Assembly (NCBI GenBank): GCA_035491935.1
Contig: DATJJW010000022.1
Coordinates: forward strand, 1 to 11,479
Direction: 5' to 3'
DNA from: DATJJW01 sp035491935
GTDB taxonomy: Bacteria > Pseudomonadota > Alphaproteobacteria > ATCC43930 > CGMCC-115725
Length of the DNA: 11,479 nt
This document shows positions 6,009-11,479 of the stretch, one piece after another (within the stretch, counting starts at the first letter, position 1; each line of letters opens with the position of its first letter). Below the pieces are notes generated by a model. That model did not search any database and had not been told where the DNA came from. It saw only the letters and a list, made by a program, of their open reading frames with translations. Position numbers and translations under genes: made by a program.

Positions 6009-6560
6009 ATGCTGGTAGAGATCACTGAAAACCAATACGACGTCATGCTCGACATCGCCTATGCGACCGAGCGCAATTTCACCGACCGGCCCGTCTATCG
6101 CCGTCCCGGCTGCTACCTGCATGCCGATGCGGCGGCGGCCCTGGCCCGAGCGATCGAGATCGCACGGCCGCTGGGGTTCCGGCTCAAGCTGTTCGATGCC
6201 TTCCGCCCCGCTGAAGCGCAGTGGCGGCTGTGGAACGTGCGGCCGGACCCGGAATTCCTGGCTGATCCGCGCCGCGGTTCCCCGCATTCGCGCGGCGTTG
6301 CCATCGACCTCACCTTGATCGACCGGTCGGGCCAGGAACTGGATATGGGCACGGGCTTCGACGCCTTCACGCCCTTGTCCCATCACGGCGTCACCGACGT
6401 TCCCGTGGAGGCCCAGCGTAACCGGCTGATCCTGATGGGTGTAATGACGGCGGCCGGTTGGGATTTCTACCGCAACGAATGGTGGCACTATCAGCTGTTC
6501 AACGCCCGCCGCTATCCGCTGCTCAGCGATACGGTGCTGGCAGAACCGATGCTGGACTAG
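6009..6560 (+). CDS. ddpX: D-alanyl-D-alanine dipeptidase, VanX/DdpX type (peptidase family M15D)
   Basis: 183 aa, close to E. coli DdpX (193 aa). A zinc dipeptidase expected to split D-Ala-D-Ala, from peptidoglycan turnover or as a nutrient. Key residues match VanX: zinc ligands H93 and D100 in SPHSRGVAIDLTL, catalytic E157 and zinc ligand H160 in NEWWHY, and R66 in FDAFRP, equivalent to the transition-state Arg of VanX. The N-terminal block (YATERNFTDRPVY, 18-30) also fits. No signal peptide, so cytoplasmic. ATG at 6009 has GGAG 3 bases upstream, a short spacing; no better in-frame start is visible. No vanH or vanA homolog is nearby, so this is more likely a DdpX-type metabolic enzyme than vancomycin resistance. 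It is the only plus-strand gene between tsaB and nfuA, and its stop region is duplicated (6545-6576). Confidence 0.9.
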   Translation: MLVEITENQYDVMLDIAYATERNFTDRPVYRRPGCYLHADAAAALARAIEIARPLGFRLKLFDAFRPAEAQWRLWNVRPDPEFLADPRRGSPHSRGVAIDLTLIDRSGQELDMGTGFDAFTPLSHHGVTDVPVEAQRNRLILMGVMTAAGWDFYRNEWWHYQLFNARRYPLLSDTVLAEPMLD

Positions 6561-6576
6561 ACGGATGCTGGACTAG
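6545..6576. repeat. 16-bp tandem duplication across the ddpX stop codon
   Basis: Two adjacent 16-bp units (6545-6560 and 6561-6576) read accgatgctggactag and acggatgctggactag, with one mismatch. The first unit holds the last ddpX codons and the TAG; the second repeats them, including a second TAG in non-coding sequence. It occupies most of the 26-bp gap before the convergent nfuA stop. Confidence 0.9.
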
Positions 6577-6586
6577 GCCGCTTGGC

Positions 6587-7138
6587 TTAGGCCGGCCGCA
6601 CCTCGCGGACCTCGGGGATGTAGTGCTTGAGCATGTTCTCGATGCCCATCTTCAAGGTCGCGGTCGAGCTGGGGCAGCCGGAGCAGGAACCTTGCATATG
6701 CAGGTACACGACGCCATCCTCGAAGCCCTGGAACAGGATGTCGCCGCCATCCTGCGCTACCGCGGGGCGGATGCGGGTGTCGAGCAGATCCTTGATCTGC
6801 AGCACGATCTCGCTGTCGTCGCCGCTGGCGGTGTGGGCCGAGGCCGCTGCTTCACCCTCGATCACCGGGACGCCGGTGGTCAGGCTCTCCATGATCACGC
6901 CGAGCACGCTGGGCCGCAGCTCCTGCCAATCCTGGCTGTCATCCTTGGTCACGGTGATGAAGTCGTAGCCCAGAAACACGCCGGTCACGCCATCGACACC
7001 GAATAGCCGCTGCGCCAAGGGCGAATTTGCTGCCGCCTCGACATTGGCGAAATTGGCGGTGCCCGCGGCCATGACTTCGCGGCCTGGTAGGAATTTCAGC
7101 GTCGCGGGATTGGGTGTCGGTTCCGTCTGGATAAACAT
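6587..7138 (-). CDS. nfuA: NfuA/NifU-like Fe-S cluster scaffold or carrier protein
   Basis: 183 aa. Nfu proteins carry a 4Fe-4S cluster, bound between two subunits, to client proteins. The N-terminal Nfu_N domain (about 1-90; MFIQTEPTPNPATLKFLPG is its signature) is joined by an Ala/Ser/Gly linker (97-107) to the C-terminal NifU domain. That domain has RPAVAQDGGDI (124-134) and the cluster motif GSCSGCPSS with C152-x2-C155. The ATG at 7138 has GGAGG 10 bases upstream; an in-frame TTG at 7147 lies only 1 base after that site and is rejected. It converges with ddpX on one side and diverges from the ldtR-like gene on the other. MiaB in this window is a possible Fe-S client, but nothing here shows a direct link. 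Confidence 0.95.
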   Translation of the reverse strand: MFIQTEPTPNPATLKFLPGREVMAAGTANFANVEAAANSPLAQRLFGVDGVTGVFLGYDFITVTKDDSQDWQELRPSVLGVIMESLTTGVPVIEGEAAASAHTASGDDSEIVLQIKDLLDTRIRPAVAQDGGDILFQGFEDGVVYLHMQGSCSGCPSSTATLKMGIENMLKHYIPEVREVRPA

Positions 7139-7344
7139 CGGCGTCAAGCCTCCGAAATAATCTGCTGTTAATATAGCAATTCAGTAGCGGTCCGCACTCT
7201 GGCAAAGACGGGCTTCTGCCATGCATACGCCCTAAAATCGACGGCAGCAAAAAATCCGCAATTCGATTAAGCTTTTAAAAACCAGAATTTTGTGAAAATG
7301 CCGACCATGCAACTTCGCGTGAAGGTGACGGTAAGGCGGTGTGT
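7139..7344. promoter_or_regulatory. Divergent, partly AT-rich control region between nfuA and the ldtR-like gene
   Basis: 206 bases. The part 7230-7300 is AT-rich, with A6, TTAAGC and TTTTAAAAA stretches and a weak dyad AATTC (7260-7264) / GAATT (7285-7289). TAAAAT at 7233-7238 could be a plus-strand -10, but no matching -35 is evident. MarR-family regulators often bind their own divergent region, so an operator is likely here. I cannot place it precisely. Confidence 0.4.
7170..7175 (-). promoter_or_regulatory. Candidate -10 element for nfuA
   Basis: On the minus strand this reads TATATT, preceded by C (CTATAT), the same hexamer as the mucR -10. It lies about 31 bases upstream of the nfuA ATG. 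I see no good -35 at 16-18 bases, so either an activator or an extended context would be needed. Confidence 0.3.
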
Positions 7345-7815
7345 ATGAAAGCTTCGTACCTCAACATGATTGCCATGGTTGAACGCTTGCACCGGCAATT
7401 TCTGGAAGTCGTGCGCACCGAGTTGGACAGCTTAGGTATTCATGACATCAACAACGTCCAGGCGCTCATCCTATTCAACCTGGGGGAAGCGGAGCTGACG
7501 GTTGGAGAATTGACCCTGCGCGGCTGCTATTTGGGCTCCAACGTCTCCTACAACGTCAAGAAGATGGTCGAGAACGGCTACCTCATCCAGGAACGCTCGG
7601 CCCATGACCGCCGCTCGGTGCGGGTGCGGCTGTCGGCCAAAGGGCTGGAGCTGTGCGCCAAGCTGAACATCATGCATGACCGGCACCTGGTCGGGCTGGC
7701 CCAGATGTCGATGCATGACAAGACGCTGGTCGACATCAACGACATGCTGCAGCAGATCGACCGCTTCTGGACCCATATCGTCGATCGCGGCCTGCCATCC
7801 TCCCGCGTCGCCTAG
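7345..7815 (+). CDS. ldtR: MarR-family winged-helix regulator, LdtR type
   Basis: 156 aa from ATG 7345, with AAGG 8 bases upstream. A GTG at 7339 would add two residues and has GAAGGTGA 10 bases upstream, so it remains possible. The protein resembles LdtR of Liberibacter and Sinorhizobium, a MarR-type regulator of an L,D-transpeptidase gene and osmotic-stress tolerance. Shared blocks are DINNVQALILFNLG (34-47), the recognition helix CYLGSNVSYNVKKMVENGYL (61-80) and the wing QERSAHDRRSVRVRLS (82-97). It has two Cys (C61, C104); C61 is at the start of the recognition segment, so redox sensing is imaginable but unproven. It is transcribed away from nfuA and meets oppF tail to tail with a 29-bp gap. 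The true target genes are unknown; no L,D-transpeptidase is in this window. Confidence 0.85.
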   Translation: MKASYLNMIAMVERLHRQFLEVVRTELDSLGIHDINNVQALILFNLGEAELTVGELTLRGCYLGSNVSYNVKKMVENGYLIQERSAHDRRSVRVRLSAKGLELCAKLNIMHDRHLVGLAQMSMHDKTLVDINDMLQQIDRFWTHIVDRGLPSSRVA

Positions 7816-7819
7816 TCCC

Positions 7820-7846
7820 AAAAAACCGAACGGCGGCTTCGCGTTC
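7820..7846 (-). terminator. Intrinsic terminator of the opp operon
   Basis: On the minus strand, GAAC-GCG, loop AAGC, CGC-(bulged C)-GTTC, then GG and T6 (7825-7820). The 7-bp stem with one bulge overlaps the oppF stop codon. The T run points in the direction of opp transcription; there is no matching T run for the convergent ldtR-like gene. Confidence 0.55.
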
Positions 7847-8804
7847 ACGCCTTGAAGCATGCCACCTGATGCGTCCCGGCTGTGCGGTCGAGGGCGGGTG
7901 CTGCGCGTCGGCAATCCTTGTCGGCCTGCGGGCAGCGGCTGGCGAAGGCGCAGCCCTTGGGGAGTGCCAGCGGCGAGGGCATCTCGCCCGGCAGTATTGC
8001 CGGATGCGGCGCGGCCGGATCGGGCTCGGGCACGGCGGCGATCAGCGCCCGCGTATAGGGGTGGCGCGGCCGGGCGAAGATTTCGGCCGCGGGGCCCGTC
8101 TCGACCACCTCGCCCAGATGCATGACCATCACCCGATGCGCCATGCGCCGTACGACCGGCAGGTTATGCGAGACGAGCAGCAGGGTCAGCCCCTCGCTCC
8201 TTTGAAGGTCGAGCAGCAGATTGACGATTTGCGCCTGGATCGACACGTCCAGCGAGGCTAGGGGCTCGTCGCAGACGATAAGCGCCGGGGACAGGATGAG
8301 CGCGCGGGCGATGGCGGCGCGCTGGCATTGCCCACCCGACAGCTGATGCGGCAGGCGGTGACCCAGTATCGGGTCCAGGCCGACCCGCTCCAGCACACCC
8401 ACCACCCGTTGCCGCCGTTCAGTCGGTGGACATTCCGGCTCATGCACCGCCAGTGGCGCTGCCACGCTATCCTGGATGCTCATCCGCGGGTCGAAGGAGG
8501 CCGCCGGATCCTGGAAGATCATCTGGATATCGCGGCGGAAACGCTGGCGTACCGTCGGTGGTGCGGCCGCCATGTCGATGCCGCGCCACAGCACCTGGCC
8601 GTCATCGAGCGGCTGCAGTCCGATCGCGGCGCGGACCAGGGTCGACTTGCCGCAGCCGGATTCACCGATGATCGCCAGCGTCTCGCCTTGGGCCACCTCG
8701 AAGTCGACGTCACGCACCGCATGGATGTGGCGCCGGCCAAACCAGGCGCCGGCGTTGGCCGGGAAGCGTATGGAGAGGCCGAGGCCGCGCATCAGGATCT
8801 TCAC
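7845..8804 (-). CDS. oppF: Oligopeptide ABC transporter ATP-binding protein OppF
   Basis: 319 aa, normal for OppF. One of two ATPases that power peptide import at the cytoplasmic face. Walker A is GESGCGKS (47-54), the Q-loop is Q98 in IFQDP, the signature is LSGGQCQR (155-162), Walker B is LIVCDE (175-180), and the switch His is H213. After the ATPase core comes the oligopeptide/dipeptide C-terminal domain, starting near RHPYTRAL (247-254), with Cys at C285, C291, C298 and C316. The same spacing (x5, x6, x17) occurs in OppD, and such Cys sets bind an Fe-S cluster in some Opp ATPases. GTG at 8804 overlaps the oppD stop as GTGA, with GAGGAAG 7 bases upstream. An ATG four codons later is possible. 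Last gene of the operon, followed by a terminator. Confidence 0.95.
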   Translation of the reverse strand: MKILMRGLGLSIRFPANAGAWFGRRHIHAVRDVDFEVAQGETLAIIGESGCGKSTLVRAAIGLQPLDDGQVLWRGIDMAAAPPTVRQRFRRDIQMIFQDPAASFDPRMSIQDSVAAPLAVHEPECPPTERRQRVVGVLERVGLDPILGHRLPHQLSGGQCQRAAIARALILSPALIVCDEPLASLDVSIQAQIVNLLLDLQRSEGLTLLLVSHNLPVVRRMAHRVMVMHLGEVVETGPAAEIFARPRHPYTRALIAAVPEPDPAAPHPAILPGEMPSPLALPKGCAFASRCPQADKDCRRAAPALDRTAGTHQVACFKA

Positions 8805-9781
8805 CGCGCCACTTCCTCGTGGAGAAAGCAGGCGGCGTGGTGGTCGAGGGATAGGCGCCGCATCTCCGGCCGCCTTACCGTACAGCGCGCCATGCGCGAC
8901 GGGCAGCGCGGTGCGAAGGCGCAGGATCCATGCTCTCCCGCCGCCAAATCCGGCGGCTGACCGGAGATGGCGCGCAAAGGCGCGGTCAGGTCGTCGGTCA
9001 GACGCGGCATCGCCGCCAGCAGCGCCCGGCTGTAGGGATGGGCCGGCAGGCTGAAGAGTTGCGAGGCCGGGCCGGTCTCGACGATACGGCCGGCATACAT
9101 GATGGCGACACGCTCGCAGAGATGGGCGACGACGCCCAGATCATGGGTGACCAGGATGAGCGCGGTGCCATTGTCGTGGGCGAGTTCGCGGAGGATTTCG
9201 AGAATCTCTGCCTGGACCGTGACGTCGAGCGCCGTGGTCGGCTCATCCGCCAGCAACAGCTTGGGCTTGGCCAGCAGTGCCATGGCGATCATCACGCGCT
9301 GGCGCGTGCCGCCCGACAGCTCATGGGGATATTGGCCGAGGCGCCGCTTCGCCTCGGTGACCCGTACGCGTTCCAATGCCTGTACGGCCAGGCGATCGGC
9401 CTGGGCGCGGCTCAGGCTCCGCGCCCGCATCGGCTGCTCGGTCAATTGCCGGCCGATGGTGAGATAGGGGTTGAGCGCGCTGCTCGCGTCCTGGAACACC
9501 ATGGCGAGCCGTTCGGCGCGCCAGCGGCGGCGCCGGCCGGGCGTCATGGGGCCGAGATCGGCACCATCGAGACGGATATTGCCCTCGGCCCAGGACGTCT
9601 CGGCCAGGAGCCCCATGATGGCCAGCAGGAGTTGGCTTTTGCCCGAGCCGGATTCGCCGGCAATACCCAGCACCTCGCCAGGTTTGACGGTGAGGCTGAG
9701 ATCGTCGACCGCGCGTATGGGGCCATGCCGCCCTGGGAAGACGACCGACAGCCCGTCGATATCGAGCAGCGGTTCGGTCAT
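8801..9781 (-). CDS. oppD: Oligopeptide ABC transporter ATP-binding protein OppD
   Basis: 326 aa from ATG 9781. The open frame continues far upstream, but only as an out-of-frame reading of oppC. Second ATPase of the importer. Walker A is GESGSGKS (42-49), the Q-loop is VFQD (95-98), the signature is LSGGTRQR (155-162), Walker B is LLLADE (175-180), followed by PTTALDVTVQ, and the switch His is H213. The C-terminal oligopeptide domain has Cys C287, C293, C300 and C318, again C-x5-C-x6-C-x17-C. Start context: AGAGG 6 bases upstream, with the ATG overlapping the oppC stop as ATGA. It would form a heterodimer with OppF beneath the OppB-OppC permease. Full length, with all ATPase motifs present. 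Confidence 0.96.
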   Translation of the reverse strand: MTEPLLDIDGLSVVFPGRHGPIRAVDDLSLTVKPGEVLGIAGESGSGKSQLLLAIMGLLAETSWAEGNIRLDGADLGPMTPGRRRRWRAERLAMVFQDASSALNPYLTIGRQLTEQPMRARSLSRAQADRLAVQALERVRVTEAKRRLGQYPHELSGGTRQRVMIAMALLAKPKLLLADEPTTALDVTVQAEILEILRELAHDNGTALILVTHDLGVVAHLCERVAIMYAGRIVETGPASQLFSLPAHPYSRALLAAMPRLTDDLTAPLRAISGQPPDLAAGEHGSCAFAPRCPSRMARCTVRRPEMRRLSLDHHAACFLHEEVAR

Positions 9782-10662
9782 GATCCGCCTCTGGGATCCA
9801 GTGCCTCGCGCACCCCGTCGCCCAACGCGTTGAAGGCCAGCAGGGTCACGACCAGGAAGCCGCCGGGGAAGGCCAGCATCCAGGGCGCGGATTCGACCAG
9901 CCTCGCACCATCGGCGATGAGTGCGCCCCAGCTCGTCATCGGCTCCTGCACGCCCAGCCCCAGGAAGGACAGGAAGGATTCGAGCAGGATCACGCGCGGC
10001 ACGGTCAATGTCGCGAAGACCACGACCGGCCCCAGGAGATGCGGCAGGATGTGGCGGCGCAGGATGGTGAGGCGCCCCGCGCCATAGCTGCGCGCGGCAT
10101 CGACGAAATCGCGCTTGGACAGCGCGATCGCCTGGCCCCGGGTGATACGCGCCGTATCCAGCCACTCCACCGCGCCGATCGCGACGAAGATCAACACCAG
10201 ACTTCGCCCGAAGAAGACGGCGAGCAGGATCACGAAGAACATGAAGGGCAGGGCATAGAGGATGTCGACGAGACGCATCATCAGCGCATCGACCCTGCCG
10301 CCGATGAGGCCGGAGATGGCGCCATAGACCGTGCCGATCGCCAGGCTGACCAATGCCGCGGCGATGCCGACCGCCAGGCTGATCCGGCCGCCCAGCATCG
10401 TACGTACGAACAGGTCGCGGCCGTTATCGTCGGTGCCGAAATAGAAACCGGCGGCGAAATCCGGCGGCATCTCGATCCGGTCCCAGAATACCTGGTCGAG
10501 ACCGTGAGGGCTGAGGAAGGGGCCGAACACCACGATCAGCGCCACCAGCACCAGGATGCGCAGCCCGATCATCGCGCCTTTCTGGCGCTTCAACCGCTGC
10601 CACAGCCCGCTCTCGACGCCTTCGGCCGGCACGGTGGTACGCGAACGCAAGAGTACGCTCAT
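9778..10662 (-). CDS. oppC: Oligopeptide ABC transporter permease OppC
   Basis: 294 aa from ATG 10662. Inner-membrane permease subunit. A first membrane helix (about 30-50) is followed by a periplasmic loop with the typical YFGTDDNGRDLFVRTMLGGR (74-93). Further hydrophobic segments lie at about 95-118, 135-165, 208-230 and 262-285. The EAA coupling loop is near FVDAARSYGAGRLTILRRHI (186-205). LESFLSFLGLGVQEPMTSWG (227-246) is characteristic of OppC/DppC. The resemblance to E. coli OppC through the C-terminal half is strong (for example SFLGLG-QEP-SWGAL), so an oligopeptide role is favoured over a dipeptide or nickel role. The ATG overlaps the oppB stop as ATGA; no strong Shine-Dalgarno is visible, suggesting translational coupling. 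The in-frame extension upstream (to 10989) is an alternative reading of oppB. Confidence 0.95.
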   Translation of the reverse strand: MSVLLRSRTTVPAEGVESGLWQRLKRQKGAMIGLRILVLVALIVVFGPFLSPHGLDQVFWDRIEMPPDFAAGFYFGTDDNGRDLFVRTMLGGRISLAVGIAAALVSLAIGTVYGAISGLIGGRVDALMMRLVDILYALPFMFFVILLAVFFGRSLVLIFVAIGAVEWLDTARITRGQAIALSKRDFVDAARSYGAGRLTILRRHILPHLLGPVVVFATLTVPRVILLESFLSFLGLGVQEPMTSWGALIADGARLVESAPWMLAFPGGFLVVTLLAFNALGDGVREALDPRGGS

Positions 10663-11479
10663 CGCCTGCCGATCCGCATGCGTGGGTCGAGCAGGCCATA
10701 GAGCAGGTCGACCGCCAGATTGCACAGGATCACCAGCGCGCCGTAGAAGATCACGACGCCGGTGACCAGCGTGTAGTCGCGGTTGAGTGCGCCCTGAACG
10801 AAATAGCGGCCGATGCCAGGGATCGAGAAGATCTGCTCGATAACCACGGAGCCGGTGACGATGCCGGCCGTCGCCGGCCCCAGATAGGACAGCACCGGCA
10901 GCAGCGCCGGCTTCGAGGCATGGCGGGCGAGGATCAGCCAGCGCGGCAGGCCCTTGGCCAGCGCCGTGCGGATGAAGGGCTGGCGCCACGCCTCGATGAT
11001 GCCGGCGCGGAAGAGCCGCGCAATCACGGCGAGCTGCGGCAGGGCCAATGCCGTCACCGGCAGGATCTTGTATGCCAATTGATGCCCGTTGCCCCAGCCG
11101 CCGGCCGGCAGCATGGCGAGGTAGACGCCGAAGACCAGGGTCAGGATCGGCGCCACGACGAAGCTGGGTATGGCGATGCCGGTCATGGCCAGCGTCATGA
11201 TCAGCCGGTCGAGCCAGCGCCCGAGCGGGCTGTTGGATGCCGCGGCCGCGATGCCGCCCATCAGCAGCCCCAGGACGAGTGCCGCCACCAGGGCCGAGGC
11301 GCCGAGCTCGGCGGAAGCCCGGAATCCCTCGCCGATCAACTGGTTGACGCTGAAATCCCTGTAGGAGAAAGACGGGCCGAAATCGCCCCGGGCGATATGG
11401 CCGAGATAATCCAGATATTGCCGGGCCAACGGCTCGTCCAGATGATAGACGCGGTCGAGATTGGCGCGGATCTCGGGCG
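10659..11479 (-). CDS. oppB: Oligopeptide ABC transporter permease OppB, partial (N-terminus beyond right edge)
   Basis: 272 codons visible; the frame stays open to the window edge. A TTG at 11429 is not the start, because the preceding 16 codons (PEIRANLDRVYHLDEP) match the conserved region just after the first helix of OppB. Probably only a few dozen residues are missing. Hydrophobic segments recur along the protein. The block RTALAKGLPRWLILARHASK is the EAA cytoplasmic loop. LLPVLSYLGPATAGIVTGSV, then IPGIGRYFVQGALNRDY, closely follow the E. coli OppB pattern, supporting oligopeptide transport. It is upstream of oppC with a 4-base ATGA overlap. The operon promoter and any oppA (periplasmic binding protein) lie outside this window, if present. 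Confidence 0.94.
   Translation of the reverse strand, partial: PEIRANLDRVYHLDEPLARQYLDYLGHIARGDFGPSFSYRDFSVNQLIGEGFRASAELGASALVAALVLGLLMGGIAAAASNSPLGRWLDRLIMTLAMTGIAIPSFVVAPILTLVFGVYLAMLPAGGWGNGHQLAYKILPVTALALPQLAVIARLFRAGIIEAWRQPFIRTALAKGLPRWLILARHASKPALLPVLSYLGPATAGIVTGSVVIEQIFSIPGIGRYFVQGALNRDYTLVTGVVIFYGALVILCNLAVDLLYGLLDPRMRIGRR

Noticed and set aside
5951..6055. N-terminal extension of tsaB to 6055
   Set aside because: It would overlap ddpX and adds residues unlike TsaB; the ATG at 5950 gives the normal N-terminus.
6009..6560. A vancomycin-resistance (van) cluster
   Set aside because: Only the VanX-type dipeptidase is present; no vanH, vanA or vanRS homolog is visible, and DdpX-type metabolic homologs are common in Gram-negative bacteria.
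8930..10087. A 385-codon plus-strand open frame opposite oppD and oppC
   Set aside because: Antisense shadow of two full-length, motif-complete transporter genes.
1..11479. CRISPR, insertion sequence, tRNA or prophage signals
   Set aside because: I found no regularly spaced repeats, transposase-like proteins, tRNA-like cloverleaf or phage genes on either strand.

Overview
This is a GC-rich bacterial window, almost certainly from an alphaproteobacterium. Rhodospirillales or a relative is my best guess, from the look of the Fur, MucR and LdtR-type proteins. The sequence alone does not fix the genus. All 15 genes resemble known families. I see no rRNA, tRNA, CRISPR array, insertion sequence or prophage, and no gene-free stretch longer than about 210 bases.

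Left part (1-5950, all minus strand, read right to left): tsaB-rimI, then mucR, fur, plsC, miaB, phoH and the start of ybeY. This is a housekeeping neighbourhood whose order I recall as common in alphaproteobacteria. It covers tRNA modification (TsaB for t6A37, MiaB for ms2i6A37), ribosome and RNA maturation (PhoH, YbeY), protein acetylation (RimI), phospholipid synthesis (PlsC) and two regulators (a Fur/Mur-type metal regulator and a MucR/Ros-type global regulator). miaB, phoH and ybeY are tightly coupled by overlapping or near-overlapping stop and start codons. mucR has its own AT-rich leader with a good promoter, and the mucR-fur gap carries two strong dyads.

Middle (5951-7815): a plus-strand VanX/DdpX-type D-Ala-D-Ala dipeptidase gene sits between tsaB and the minus-strand Fe-S carrier gene nfuA. 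Its stop-codon region is duplicated as a 16-bp tandem repeat. An AT-rich divergent region then separates nfuA from a plus-strand MarR-family regulator of the LdtR type, a family linked elsewhere to control of L,D-transpeptidase and cell-wall remodelling.

Right part (7820-11479, minus strand): the genes of an oligopeptide ABC importer in the order oppB-oppC-oppD-oppF. All three junctions overlap by 4 bases, and a likely intrinsic terminator follows oppF. oppB runs off the right edge and no substrate-binding protein gene is visible. ddpX, ldtR and opp could together serve peptidoglycan-peptide handling, but this is inference from adjacency: they lie in separate transcription units. I did not find a convincing undescribed system. 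The most interesting items are small-scale: the miaB-phoH coupling relay, the mucR-fur dyads, the ddpX insertion with its duplicated stop region, and the ddpX/ldtR/opp neighbourhood.
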